Positions 35,409-44,701 of a DNA stretch of 64,000 bases are shown one piece after another. Position numbers and translations under genes: made by a program. Origin of the DNA: Alphaproteobacteria bacterium (GTDB taxonomy: Bacteria; Pseudomonadota; Alphaproteobacteria; Micavibrionales; Micavibrionaceae); contig JASMHE010000001.1 of the NCBI GenBank assembly GCA_030750865.1, forward strand, positions 62,001 through 126,000, read 5' to 3'. How positions within the stretch are numbered: the first letter of the stretch is position 1; each line of letters opens with the position of its first letter. The notes beneath the pieces are model-generated. The model searched no databases, was not told the DNA's origin, and saw only the letters and a list, made by a program, of their open reading frames with translations.

Positions 35409-36611
35409 GTGATGACAGAAAAAGACAGAAAAAACCGGAAAGACCGAGAAGCATTAACCCCCGCAACGAAAGCGGCGCGGGCCGGTATAGCGCAAGACCC
35501 TGTGTTTGGCGCGGTGATGCCGCCGCTTTATCAATCAACCAATTATGAATTCCGTCAATATGGCGTTGTGCCGCGTTATGATTATGCGCGCGGCGGAAAC
35601 CCGACCAACACGCTGGTGGCCGAGGCCATCGCCGCAATGGAAGGGGCCGATGTGGCCGGCGGGGCCGGTGCGATCATGACGGCATCTGGCATGGCGGCGC
35701 TTGATCTGGTGTTTAACGTGCTGGATAAAGATGATCTGCTGTTGGCGCCGCATGATTGTTATGGCGGGACATACCGTTTGATCCGCGCAAAACGCGATAA
35801 AGGGCATTACAAGGCCGATTTTATCGATCAGACGAGCAAAAGCGCACTGGATGCGGCCTTTGCCAAAAAACCGAAATTGGTGCTGGTGGAAACGCCGAGT
35901 AATCCGCTGATGCGGCTGACGGATATTGCGGATATTGTCGCGCGGGCCAAAGCGTGCGGCGCGCTGGTGGTGGTCGATAACACCTTTATGTCACCGATTT
36001 TGCAAAGCCCGATTGCGCTGGGCGCGGATTTTGTCGTGCATTCAACAACAAAATATATGAACGGCCATAGTGATGTGGTCGGCGGCTGTGTGGTCAGTAC
36101 TACAGCGGAATTGCAGGAACACATGCGCTGGTGGTGTAATTGTATCGGGTATAATGCGGCCGCCCATGAAAGCCATATGTTATTGCGGGGCGTGCGGACG
36201 CTGGGTGTACGTATCATGCATCAGCAGAAATCCGCGCAGAAAATCGCGGCGTTTTTGCAGGGCCATGATGCGGTATCGCATGTTTATTATCCGGGGCTTG
36301 AGACGCATCCGGATTATGCGCTGATGCAGCGCCAGCAGAAAGGGCCGGGTGCGATGCTGAGCTTTGAGCTGGCAGGCGGTGAACAGGCGGTCGAAGCGTT
36401 TGTCAAAGCGCTCGATATTTTCACATTGGCGGAATCGCTTGGCGGGTTCGAAAGTCTGGTCTGTCACCCTGCGACGATGACACACCGCGCAATGGGGCCG
36501 GAGGCACTGGCCGAAGCCGGTGTATCGCGGGGTCTGCTGCGCATTTCGGCCGGATTGGAAGATGTGGATGATCTGCTGCAGGCTTTAGGCATCGCGCTGG
36601 ATGCGGTTTAG
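35409..36611 (+). CDS. metB: Cystathionine gamma-synthase
   Basis: PLP enzyme of methionine synthesis joining cysteine to an activated homoserine. Very close to E. coli MetB in DLLLAPHDCYGGTYRL, KPKLVLVETPSNPL and HSTTKYMNGHSDVVGG (PLP lysine K215). LLRISAGLEDVDDLLQAL closes the protein. 400 residues. A cystathionine beta-lyase or O-acetylhomoserine sulfhydrylase activity cannot be excluded from motifs alone. It has no methionine-pathway neighbour. Confidence 0.88.
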   Translation: MMTEKDRKNRKDREALTPATKAARAGIAQDPVFGAVMPPLYQSTNYEFRQYGVVPRYDYARGGNPTNTLVAEAIAAMEGADVAGGAGAIMTASGMAALDLVFNVLDKDDLLLAPHDCYGGTYRLIRAKRDKGHYKADFIDQTSKSALDAAFAKKPKLVLVETPSNPLMRLTDIADIVARAKACGALVVVDNTFMSPILQSPIALGADFVVHSTTKYMNGHSDVVGGCVVSTTAELQEHMRWWCNCIGYNAAAHESHMLLRGVRTLGVRIMHQQKSAQKIAAFLQGHDAVSHVYYPGLETHPDYALMQRQQKGPGAMLSFELAGGEQAVEAFVKALDIFTLAESLGGFESLVCHPATMTHRAMGPEALAEAGVSRGLLRISAGLEDVDDLLQALGIALDAV

Positions 36612-36804
36612 GCATCATTTTACCGTTATAACCGCAGATATATTACTGTATTTGCATGGTGTGTGAGGCGTGCGCGTGCCATGCGCGCGTGATGATCGTG
36701 TTACGGTGTATTGTGCGTGAGCGCGTTATGTTAAGAATTTGACTTCATATTTGTTTCCCGCTAATTTCAGAGCTTAAATCTTCATAGGGACAGGAGGGGT
36801 GATC

Positions 36805-37065
36805 ATGTCAGAAGAAAGTTACGGCGAATATCTTGTTGTTTTCAAAACGCTCGCAGGACCTGCGCGGGGGACTGTATCCTGGGCGGCGTTTGATGATGAA
36901 GAGGCGTTCGAGGCATTTTATGCAAGCGATATGGAAGATGATTCCGGCCGCAAAGTATCGGACGTGTATGACGTTATTGAAAAAGGCGTAAGCGAAGAGG
37001 TTGCGATCCATCACGTACGAATGCATAGCCCGGAATATTCCTATAGCAGTCCGTCATTCGGATAA
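36805..37065 (+). CDS. Small acidic protein, unknown function
   Basis: 86 residues: starts SEESYGEYLVVFKTLAGP, with a Glu/Asp/Phe-rich centre (FDDEEAFEAFYASDMEDD) and a Ser/Tyr-rich end. An excellent GGAGGGG seven bases before ATG 36805 makes it a likely real gene. No family recognised. It converges with lptE. Confidence 0.7.
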   Translation: MSEESYGEYLVVFKTLAGPARGTVSWAAFDDEEAFEAFYASDMEDDSGRKVSDVYDVIEKGVSEEVAIHHVRMHSPEYSYSSPSFG

Positions 37066-37098
37066 TCCGGCGGATCATCGGGTTTTACTATTTACAAA

Positions 37099-37611
37099 CT
37101 ATTCTTTGAAATGTAGCGCGAGGTGACGCTCGATCTGCTCTGCCAGATCCTGCACGGCATTGTCATGCGCGTCACGTTCGGATACGCGGGTTGTAAATTG
37201 GCTTTCCAAAATGTTGTAACTGCTGACGGCGGTGACGTTCCGGTGCATAATGTTTTCGCCGGTGTCCGTATCAATCAGATCAAAAGAGACACGCAGACGA
37301 ATCTGGCGGCGCGTAGCATCGGCCGTTTTGGTGCGGTCAAGGTCGTTGCGGCGTTCATCGATGCGGCTTGCCTGTAATCTGTAACGCGGGTTTGACGGGT
37401 AGCCGTGCGTATAAAAACGGTCAATCAGCAAATTGCGCAACATTTGCCCGTCACGGTCGGGAATAAGGGCGATATCAATTTGTGCAAGGGTGCTGCGGAC
37501 GGATTCCGAATTGGCGGATTTACCGTAGATGGGTGTGAAACCGCAGGCCGTCAGGGTGCTGAGGCCTATCAGTGCCGTACACAGAACAAGGATGGTGCGG
37601 AGCTGTTTCAT
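37099..37611 (-). CDS. lptE: LPS-assembly lipoprotein LptE
   Basis: Outer-membrane lipoprotein that plugs LptD and delivers LPS to the surface. The lipobox L-T-A-C is followed directly by GFTPIYG, the family hallmark. 170 residues. Its ATG overlaps the leuS stop by four bases, a translationally coupled pair typical of the class. Confidence 0.93.
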   Translation of the reverse strand: MKQLRTILVLCTALIGLSTLTACGFTPIYGKSANSESVRSTLAQIDIALIPDRDGQMLRNLLIDRFYTHGYPSNPRYRLQASRIDERRNDLDRTKTADATRRQIRLRVSFDLIDTDTGENIMHRNVTAVSSYNILESQFTTRVSERDAHDNAVQDLAEQIERHLALHFKE

Positions 37612-40184
37612 CCGGCCACCACCACGTTTACAATGCGGCCCGGCACGACGATCACTTTTTTGATGTCTTTGCCGTCGGTGAATTTCATGACACCCGGATC
37701 GGACAGGGCAATTTGTTCGGTCGTATCTTTGTCGGCATCGCTTGGCAATGTGATGGTCGCGCGGACTTTGCCGTTGACCTGCACGCCGATTGAAATCGTA
37801 TCCTGTTTCATCAGCGATTCATCGGCCTCTGGCCACGGCGTGTGGGTCAGCAATGTGTCGTGCCCGAGCAATGACCACAATTCTTCGGCCAGATGGGGGG
37901 CCATCGGGTTAATACAGCGCACAAAAATTTCGATCACTTCACGCAAGGCCCATCTGTCGGCATCATCGGATGGCTTGAAGCTTTGGATATTGTTGGACAG
38001 GCCGCGCAAGATGGCGACGGCTTTGTTCATGTGGAAGTCATCAATATGTTTAGCGACATCAATCACGGCCTTGTGCGCTTCGCGGCGTAAATCAAGGGCT
38101 GCATCGCTGAAATCAGATGGCGCATCTGTTCCTGCGGCGGGCAGATCGGACAGCACATCGGTGACCAGCTTGTGCAAGCGGTTCACATAGCGCCATGCGC
38201 CTTCGATCCCGCTTTCTGTCCATTCCAGATCGCGCTCCGGCGGGGAATCGGACAAGATAAACAGGCGCGCGGCATCGGCGCCGTACGTGTCCAGAATATC
38301 TTGCGGGTCAATTACGTTCTTCTTGGATTTTGACATTTTGATCGACGGGCCGACTGTGACCGGTTTGCCTGTTTCGGCATGGACGGCGTTGCCATCATCA
38401 CCGGTTTCAACATCGGTCGGGAAGACCCATTTGCCCGCATCATCCTGATAGGTTTCATGCGTGACCATGCCTTGTGTAAACAGGCCTTTGAACGGTTCAT
38501 CGACATTCAGATAGCCGCAATCGCGCAGGGCTTTTGTAAAGAAACGGGAATAAAGCAAGTGCAGGACCGCATGTTCAACACCGCCGATATATTGATCGAC
38601 CGGCAACCAGTGATCGGCAAGATTTTTGTCAAAGGCGACATCGTCATTTTTCGGATCGCAATAGCGCGCGAAATACCAGCTTGATTCAAAGAACGTATCG
38701 AAGGTGTCTGTTTCGCGCTGGGCGTCCTTGCCGCATTCAGGGCATGTTGTGTTCTTCCATGTCGGATGGTGGTAAAGCGGGTTGCCGGGTTTGTCGAATG
38801 TCACATCACGCGGCAATTCGACGGGCAGCTGATCGTCCGGAACGGGTACAATGTCGCAATCATCACAATGCACAAACGGAATAGGGCAGCCCCAGAAACG
38901 CTGGCGGGACACGCCCCAATCGCGCAGGCGGTATTGCGTTGTGCCAAAGCCCGCTTCTTTGTCTTCGATGGCGGCGATAATCTTTTTCTTTGCGTCTTCA
39001 ACAGACAGGCCATCCAGAAAATCGGAATTGGCCAGCACGCCGTCACCGGAATAGGCTTCGCCGTCCAGATCAAAATCGGCCGCTTCCGTGCCTTCGGGAA
39101 TAACAACGGGCGTGATGTCCAGATCATATTTCACCGCGAAATCATAGTCGCGCTGGTCGTGGGCGGGTACGCCGTAAATCGCGCCCGTGCCGTAATCCAT
39201 CAAGATGAAGTTGGCGATATAGACGGGCAATGTCTTGCCCGCGATAAAGGGATGCTTGGCGCGCACGCCCGTATCAAAGCCCAGCTTTTCGGCTTGTTCG
39301 ATGGCGGCCTCGGATGTACCTGTGGCCTGACATTGTTTGATGAAGTCATCATAGCCGTCAATATTGCCGCCCAGTGTTTTGGACAGCGGGTGATCCGGCG
39401 CGATGGCGACGAAAGAGGCGCCGAAGATCGTGTCGGGGCGCGTTGTATAAATTTCGATTGTCTCGTCAGCGCCTTCCAAATCCCATTTCATTTGCAAGCC
39501 GCGTGATTTGCCGATCCAGTTTTCCTGCATGATGCGGACCTTTTCAGGCCAGCGCGGCAGATTTTGAAGTTCGGCCAGCAGTTCATCGGCATAATCGGTG
39601 ATTTTCAAAAACCACTGGTTCAGTGTTTTGCGCTCAACAGGGGCGCCGGACCGCCAGCCTTTGCCGTCAACGACTTGTTCGTTGGCCAGCACTGTATTTT
39701 CGACAGGGTCCCAGTTCACGATGGATTCTTTGCGGTAGGCGAGGCCTTTTTTATAAAAATCGAGGAACATTTTCTGTTCATGTTTGTAATAATCGGGATC
39801 GCAGGTTGCGACCTCGCGATTCCAGTCGATCGACAGCCCCATCGAGTCAAGCTGCACCCGCATTTGCGCAATATTTTCTTTGGTCCAGTCGGCAGGGTGG
39901 GCGTTATTTTCGATCGCGGCATTTTCGGCAGGCAGGCCGAATGCATCCCAGCCCATCGGGTGAATGACATTATACCCTTTGGCGGTGCGGTAACGCGCCA
40001 CAACATCGCCGAGCGTATAGTTGCGCACATGGCCGACATGAATGCGGCCTGACGGATACGGAAACATTTCAAGCACGTAATATTTGGGCTTGTCACTATC
40101 ATCCGGTGCGACAAAAGCGCTGCTTTCAAGCCATTTTGAACGCCATTTTTCTTCGGATTCTTTGATGTTGTAACGTTCTGACAT
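37608..40184 (-). CDS. leuS: Leucyl-tRNA synthetase
   Basis: Class I synthetase charging tRNA-Leu. HIGH signature [20 protein letters not shown] near residue 45 and KMSKS signature [13 protein letters not shown] around residue 620. The CP1 editing domain lies between. 858 residues, normal for bacteria. Operon order DUF3576 gene, leuS, lptE on the minus strand. Confidence 0.97.
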   Translation of the reverse strand: MSERYNIKESEEKWRSKWLESSAFVAPDDSDKPKYYVLEMFPYPSGRIHVGHVRNYTLGDVVARYRTAKGYNVIHPMGWDAFGLPAENAAIENNAHPADWTKENIAQMRVQLDSMGLSIDWNREVATCDPDYYKHEQKMFLDFYKKGLAYRKESIVNWDPVENTVLANEQVVDGKGWRSGAPVERKTLNQWFLKITDYADELLAELQNLPRWPEKVRIMQENWIGKSRGLQMKWDLEGADETIEIYTTRPDTIFGASFVAIAPDHPLSKTLGGNIDGYDDFIKQCQATGTSEAAIEQAEKLGFDTGVRAKHPFIAGKTLPVYIANFILMDYGTGAIYGVPAHDQRDYDFAVKYDLDITPVVIPEGTEAADFDLDGEAYSGDGVLANSDFLDGLSVEDAKKKIIAAIEDKEAGFGTTQYRLRDWGVSRQRFWGCPIPFVHCDDCDIVPVPDDQLPVELPRDVTFDKPGNPLYHHPTWKNTTCPECGKDAQRETDTFDTFFESSWYFARYCDPKNDDVAFDKNLADHWLPVDQYIGGVEHAVLHLLYSRFFTKALRDCGYLNVDEPFKGLFTQGMVTHETYQDDAGKWVFPTDVETGDDGNAVHAETGKPVTVGPSIKMSKSKKNVIDPQDILDTYGADAARLFILSDSPPERDLEWTESGIEGAWRYVNRLHKLVTDVLSDLPAAGTDAPSDFSDAALDLRREAHKAVIDVAKHIDDFHMNKAVAILRGLSNNIQSFKPSDDADRWALREVIEIFVRCINPMAPHLAEELWSLLGHDTLLTHTPWPEADESLMKQDTISIGVQVNGKVRATITLPSDADKDTTEQIALSDPGVMKFTDGKDIKKVIVVPGRIVNVVVAG

Positions 40185-40235
40185 GTCTGATCACCCGTTT
40201 ACGTATAAATATTGTTAAATATTGTTGCCTGCTGA

Positions 40236-40814
40236 TTATTTTTTGGCGTTATCCGCAACGCGCATGCGGCGGGCGCGAGTCAGGATTGTGTCTTCCAGCT
40301 TGCGGGCCGTGTCTTTGCTTGGTGTGACGTTTGCCCATTCACCGCCGCGGCGGGCCTGTTCGAACAATTTGACCTCCACCCCGTCAGAGCGCAACTCGCG
40401 CGAGAAGATAAAGACGTTGATTTTAAACCGTGTGTCCGGTTTTTCATCCGGTGTGTACCAATCGGTGATGATGACACCGCCGAACGGATCGGCACTGGCC
40501 AGCGGCATGAAAGAGACAGTGTCCAGCGAGGCACGCCACAAATAGCTGTTGATCGCCATGCCGCCGATACGGCCATTGCCGTCTTCGTCTCCATTTTCTT
40601 TGTTGCCGAGCAAACGAAGACCGCCGTCACCAAAAATACTTGGCGGCTGTTCGTAAATATCTTCGGTGGCGGTGCGGTCTGCCCCTGTCGGATATTTCGC
40701 TTCGCTTTCAACACTGCCGCAGCCTGATAATGCAATCAGTCCGCATAGCCCCGTCATCAGAACGCCGTAATGCAGTGGTGTTGTCCAAGTTTTTTTCAAG
40801 CCGGTCATGTCCAT
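40236..40814 (-). CDS. DUF3576 family lipoprotein
   Basis: 192 residues with a signal peptide ending in the lipobox L-S-G-C. The body contains INSYLWRASLDTVSFMPLASADPFGGVIITDW, characteristic of DUF3576 (WRASLDTLSFMP). Found just upstream of leuS in many Alphaproteobacteria; probably an outer-membrane lipoprotein, function unknown. Confidence 0.9.
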   Translation of the reverse strand: MDMTGLKKTWTTPLHYGVLMTGLCGLIALSGCGSVESEAKYPTGADRTATEDIYEQPPSIFGDGGLRLLGNKENGDEDGNGRIGGMAINSYLWRASLDTVSFMPLASADPFGGVIITDWYTPDEKPDTRFKINVFIFSRELRSDGVEVKLFEQARRGGEWANVTPSKDTARKLEDTILTRARRMRVADNAKK

Positions 40815-41015
40815 TTCCGTATCCTATATATATTAATGTCATCAATGGTATTTTATTTCATGATATTTATAATGTGTTTTGCGGGGGCGTGCCACGCATT
40901 ATCATAAAATTGTAACCTGATTTTGTGAATAGCACGGCGGGGCATATATCTCAAGCACTACCAACAGCAGGAGGACGGCTTTTCCAACGCAGCGTACGCG
41001 GTGATGCGGATATGT
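40815..41015. other. Upstream part of the porin regulatory region
   Basis: Part of a 400-bp gap between the DUF3576 gene and the porin. AT-rich, no gene seen. The porin promoter and its upstream direct repeat are listed next. Confidence 0.5.
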
Positions 41016-41100
41016 ATGTGACATTTTTGCAACATATGAAATTAAAAATGTGACATTTTGGCACGAATTCCGTTGACCGGAGTCTGAAATAATGAATAAT
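41016..41100 (+). promoter_or_regulatory. Porin promoter with upstream 12-bp direct repeat
   Basis: TTGACC (41073-41078), a 16-bp spacer and AATAAT (41095-41100) form a likely promoter, giving a leader of about 100 nt. Upstream, ATGTGACATTTT occurs twice exactly, at 41016-41027 and 41048-41059, offset by 32 bp (about three helical turns). This looks like a paired regulator site. Confidence 0.6.
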
Positions 41101-41215
41101 CGGTTGCAGTCATGTCGTGATGGCATGGTTACCCAAAAGCATCCAATCCTGGATACTTTGTTCAACTTAACTAACTAGTCTAGCAACTCAGGTTGCAAAA
41201 ACTGGAGGAATGAAA

Positions 41216-42334
41216 ATGAAAAAACTACTTATTGGTACAGCCGCTGTTGCGCTTGGCCTTTCACTTGCTGCTCCTGCAAAAGCAGAAGGTGTAAAGCTTG
41301 ACGTAGCCGGTCACTTTAAAGGTTACGCAGTATGGAACGATCAGGATCAAGGCAACTTGGCTGCAGGTCAAGACGTTCGTGAACTTGACATCCTGCGCGA
41401 AACAGAAATCCACTTCACAGGCGAAACAACTTTGGACAACGGTCTGACAGTTGGTGCGCACGTTGAAACAGATCTTGAAAACGGTAATGCTGGTACATTC
41501 CAGACAGACGAATCATACGCTTACTTCTCAGGCGCATGGGGTCGTGTAAACTTCGGTGAAGAAGACGGCGCTGCTTACTTGCTGCAAGTTGCTGCTCCTT
41601 CTGCTGACTCAAACGTTGACGGCATCCGTTCATACGTTGATGGCGTAAACACTACAGCACAAAACATCTTGGGCACTACTGATCTGGAAGTTGACTACGA
41701 TCAGGAAGTTTCTGCGAAAGATTCAAAAGTCACATACATCACACCTGTATTCTCTGGCTTCCAAGCTGGTCTTTCATACACACCTGAAATTGACGGTGTT
41801 GTTCAGGATACAGATGGTCCTTCAATCGACGGTAACACAGGCGATGATTACGGTGACGTAATTGATCTTGCTGTTCGTTACGAAGGCATGTTCGAAGAAG
41901 TTGGATTCGCATTCGGTTTCGGTTACACAACAGCTGATCTGGAAGCAAACCCTTCAACAGCAACTCTTGACGATCGTGAAGCATGGAACGCTGGTCTTGA
42001 CCTTGACTTCGGCCCAATCGGCGCTGGTGTTGTTTATAAAGAAGATGACTTCGGTGATAACTCTGCTGCAGGGTTTGACGACGAAGAAATCTGGGTACTT
42101 GGTGTTGACTACACAACTGGTCCATACAAACTCGGTGCATCTTACCTCAACGCTGATAACTTCGGTGGCGTAGCTGATGATGAAGTTGAACGTTATGCAG
42201 CTGGTGTGACATACACATACGGCCCAGGCATGACATTCCGCGGCTCTCTGAACTTCCTTGAGACAGACGACGGCGGTTCAACTGACGATGCTGACGCAAC
42301 AACACTGTTGTTGGGTACACAAATCAACTTCTAA
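41216..42334 (+). CDS. Outer-membrane porin
   Basis: A 372-residue porin: signal peptide KKLLIGTAAVALGLSLAAPAKA-type cut after AKA, then repeated amphipathic beta strands (GVKLDVAGHFKGYAVW; ETEIHFTGETTLDNGLTVGAHVE) ending in the terminal aromatic INF, the outer-membrane assembly signal. It resembles the alphaproteobacterial Gram-negative porin family. GGAGG lies 7 bases before ATG 41216; ATG 41210 is too close to it. Codon use is biased to GCT, GGT, CGT and TTC-type codons unlike its neighbours, indicating very high expression. Confidence 0.93.
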   Translation: MKKLLIGTAAVALGLSLAAPAKAEGVKLDVAGHFKGYAVWNDQDQGNLAAGQDVRELDILRETEIHFTGETTLDNGLTVGAHVETDLENGNAGTFQTDESYAYFSGAWGRVNFGEEDGAAYLLQVAAPSADSNVDGIRSYVDGVNTTAQNILGTTDLEVDYDQEVSAKDSKVTYITPVFSGFQAGLSYTPEIDGVVQDTDGPSIDGNTGDDYGDVIDLAVRYEGMFEEVGFAFGFGYTTADLEANPSTATLDDREAWNAGLDLDFGPIGAGVVYKEDDFGDNSAAGFDDEEIWVLGVDYTTGPYKLGASYLNADNFGGVADDEVERYAAGVTYTYGPGMTFRGSLNFLETDDGGSTDDADATTLLLGTQINF

Positions 42335-42360
42335 TCGTAAGATTAGTTAGTCGAAATTAT

Positions 42361-42397
42361 GAAAGGCGCAGGCATTTCCTGCGCCTTTCTTTTTTTG
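42361..42397 (+). terminator. Intrinsic terminator of the porin gene
   Basis: A 12-bp perfect stem (42361-42372 with 42378-42389, GAAAGGCGCAGG and its complement), 5-base loop and seven T residues. A smaller hairpin CTAATC-GTAA-GATTAG overlaps the stop codon at 42331-42346. Confidence 0.95.
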
Positions 42398-42495
42398 CCT
42401 GATGTGATGTCTGATGTGTTTGGGGACATGCCTGATATATGTTGATGTTTCTGCGCTTCCGATAGTTGCGGGGGCTTCCATCGTCTTTTGCGCCC

Positions 42496-42555
42496 CGTGT
42501 TCTGCCGTGTGTTCCGCCGCGTGTTCTGCCGCGTGTTCCGCCGCGTGTTCCGCCG
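42496..42555. repeat. 12-bp tandem array, five units
   Basis: Five units of CGTGTTCYGCCG at 42496, 42508, 42520, 42532 and 42544 with at most two differences each. It lies in the porin-hemC gap and leads directly into a terminator hairpin. Confidence 0.88.
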
Positions 42556-42577
42556 CGTTTTGAACGCGGTTTTTTTA
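42553..42577 (+). terminator. Intrinsic terminator following the 12-bp array
   Basis: Stem CCGCGTT (42553-42559) and AACGCGG (42563-42569) with a 3-base loop, followed by seven T residues. It is the second terminator after the porin, 165 bases beyond the first, and could end an unannotated transcript covering the array. Confidence 0.8.
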
Positions 42578-42718
42578 TATGTGTTTTGATGCGTATGCGG
42601 ATGTGGGGCATAAGCGGCTATCCTTTCGTTCGGATGCTTGACTTAGCGGTCTATAGGGCTTAAGCAGGAAGGGATTATTACAAAGCAGAATGATCCCGTG
42701 ACAGACGGTGTATGATAA

Positions 42719-43675
42719 ATGACAAAAACAATCAAAATAGGAACGCGCGGATCGGCGCTGGCACTGGTGCAGGCAGAAATGGTTTGCGCCGGTTTTCGTG
42801 AGCACCACCCCGATGTGGCCTGCGAGATTGTTGAAATCAGAACATCCGGTGACTGGAAGCCCGAACATGGCGAAACACGTTTGTCCGAAGCCGATGGCGG
42901 CAAGGGATTGTTTGCCAAAGAAATCGAAGCCGCGCTGATACGCGGCGATATCGATTGCGCCGTTCATTCCATGAAAGATATGCCCGCAGGACTGCCGGAC
43001 GGACTGATACTGGATTGTGTTCTGCCGCGCGCCGATGTACGCGATGCCGTTATTTTGAACGGACGCTGGCGGGGCCGCGTTGATTCACTGGATGCCTTGC
43101 CCAAAGATACGGTCGTTGCGACATCAAGCACGCGCCGCGCGGCATTTGTGTTGAATAAACGGCCCGATTTATCTGTGACGCCCATTCGCGGCAATGTTCC
43201 GACACGCATTGACAAGGTGCGCGGGCAGGATATGGCCGATGCGACCATTCTGGCTTATGCAGGGCTGGAACGTTTGCGGTTGCAGGATGATGTTGATTTT
43301 ATCTTGGACCCGCAGACCGATATGATTCCGGCCGCGTGTCAGGGGGCCGTCTGTATCGAGGTCCGCGAAGAAGACCGCGCGCTGCGCGATTTATTGAAGC
43401 CGTTAAATTGCCCCGAGTCTGATATTTGCGCGATGGCCGAACGGGCGGCGCTGCAAATTCTGGACGGGTCGTGTAAAACACCGATCGGGGCGTATGCCAT
43501 GCTGGACGGGCAGACGCTTGATCTGGTTGTGGCGGTCTTGTCATTGGACGGGACAGAGATTTACAAAGAGCAGATTACGGCTTCTGTCACCGGACGCGCC
43601 GATGCCATTGCCGCCGGCGCGGCATGCGGCCGTAAATTAAAGCAAGTGGTTCCCGATCATTGTCTGACATGTTAG
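42719..43675 (+). CDS. hemC: Porphobilinogen deaminase (hydroxymethylbilane synthase)
   Basis: Links four porphobilinogens into hydroxymethylbilane. KIGTRGSALALVQAE starts the fold, AVHSMKDMP and STRRAA follow, and the dipyrromethane cofactor Cys is in LDGSCKTPIGAY (C252). 318 residues. hemD follows after 13 bases. Confidence 0.96.
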   Translation: MTKTIKIGTRGSALALVQAEMVCAGFREHHPDVACEIVEIRTSGDWKPEHGETRLSEADGGKGLFAKEIEAALIRGDIDCAVHSMKDMPAGLPDGLILDCVLPRADVRDAVILNGRWRGRVDSLDALPKDTVVATSSTRRAAFVLNKRPDLSVTPIRGNVPTRIDKVRGQDMADATILAYAGLERLRLQDDVDFILDPQTDMIPAACQGAVCIEVREEDRALRDLLKPLNCPESDICAMAERAALQILDGSCKTPIGAYAMLDGQTLDLVVAVLSLDGTEIYKEQITASVTGRADAIAAGAACGRKLKQVVPDHCLTC

Positions 43676-43688
43676 AATTGAAGATGTT

Positions 43689-44558
43689 ATGTCTTTGCCA
43701 TCCGTTCTTATAACACGCCCGCTGTCAGAGGCGATTGATTTTGCCGGTGATCTGGAAGCCGCGCTGGATGTAAAATCCCATGTTGTTCCCTTATTAAATA
43801 TCCGTCCTGTGACCTATGGGCAGGGGTTTGATACGGCGGCTTATGCGCCGGATCGTTATGATGGTGTGATCTTGACCAGTGTGAATGCCGTGCGGCATTT
43901 CCGCCGTCACATTGCCGCCTATACCCATTTGAAAGCCTTTTGTGTCGGCCCGCGTACAGCGCATTTCGCGCGCGAGGCAGGCTTTACCGATATTGTGGTT
44001 TCCCCGTCAGGGAATGCAGACGGGCTGATTGATGTGCTGGCCGGAAACACGCCCTATATAGTGGATCGTCCGCCATCGTCCGCCGCCGCCGGACCGCAGG
44101 GCGATGATTTGCCGGATGAACCGCCGGATGCGGTATCGGATCAACCATCGGCAGATGCGCCGCGCAAGGAAAGCGGCCCGCGCCGTTATTTGTATTTGTG
44201 CGGGCAACATGTCAGCCGTGATATTCAGGGGCTGCTGGAGGATAAAGACCCGTCCGCGCAGGTTGATGTGCTGGTTGTGTATGAGGCCGCCGAAGCCACG
44301 TATGACCGCGCCGTACTGGAAGACTATATTCTGGGCGGCGAGATTGATATTTTGACGATTTTCTCGTCCCGTACGTCTTTGATTCTAAAAGATATAATTC
44401 TCCGCGAGCGTTATCAGGCAAGCCTTAGCACAATAAAACTCTTGTCAATTAGCGATTCAGTGGTAAAGTGCCTTCAGGATCTTCCCTGGCAGGATGTACG
44501 TGTCGCGTCGCGGCCGGACAGAGAGGGGATGATCGCCTTGATTGCAGAGTCCATTTAA
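43689..44558 (+). CDS. hemD: Uroporphyrinogen-III synthase with a low-complexity insert
   Basis: Cyclises hydroxymethylbilane to uroporphyrinogen III. N-terminal VLITRPLSEAIDFAGDLE, the mid motif VILTSVNAVRHF and the C-terminal ILTIFSSRTSLILKDI fit this poorly conserved family. The length of 289 residues exceeds the usual 230-260 because of about 40 Pro/Asp/Ala-rich residues (about 120-160) in the linker between the two lobes. Confidence 0.88.
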   Translation: MSLPSVLITRPLSEAIDFAGDLEAALDVKSHVVPLLNIRPVTYGQGFDTAAYAPDRYDGVILTSVNAVRHFRRHIAAYTHLKAFCVGPRTAHFAREAGFTDIVVSPSGNADGLIDVLAGNTPYIVDRPPSSAAAGPQGDDLPDEPPDAVSDQPSADAPRKESGPRRYLYLCGQHVSRDIQGLLEDKDPSAQVDVLVVYEAAEATYDRAVLEDYILGGEIDILTIFSSRTSLILKDIILRERYQASLSTIKLLSISDSVVKCLQDLPWQDVRVASRPDREGMIALIAESI

Positions 44559-44701
44559 ACTGTTTTTCACCAAAACATATCAGTAAAGCGTATTCTGCAA
44601 GCAGGTGAAGCACACGACATAGAGCGTATGCATCCGGCGGATAGAAACAGACGTACAACAACCCTGCAATAACGGGACAGCATGATAATGGGGACGAACC
44701 T

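Noticed and set aside
42466-42663. Short ORF with Val-Leu-Pro-Arg-Val repeats
   Set aside because: Generated by the 12-bp tandem units and running through a terminator hairpin.
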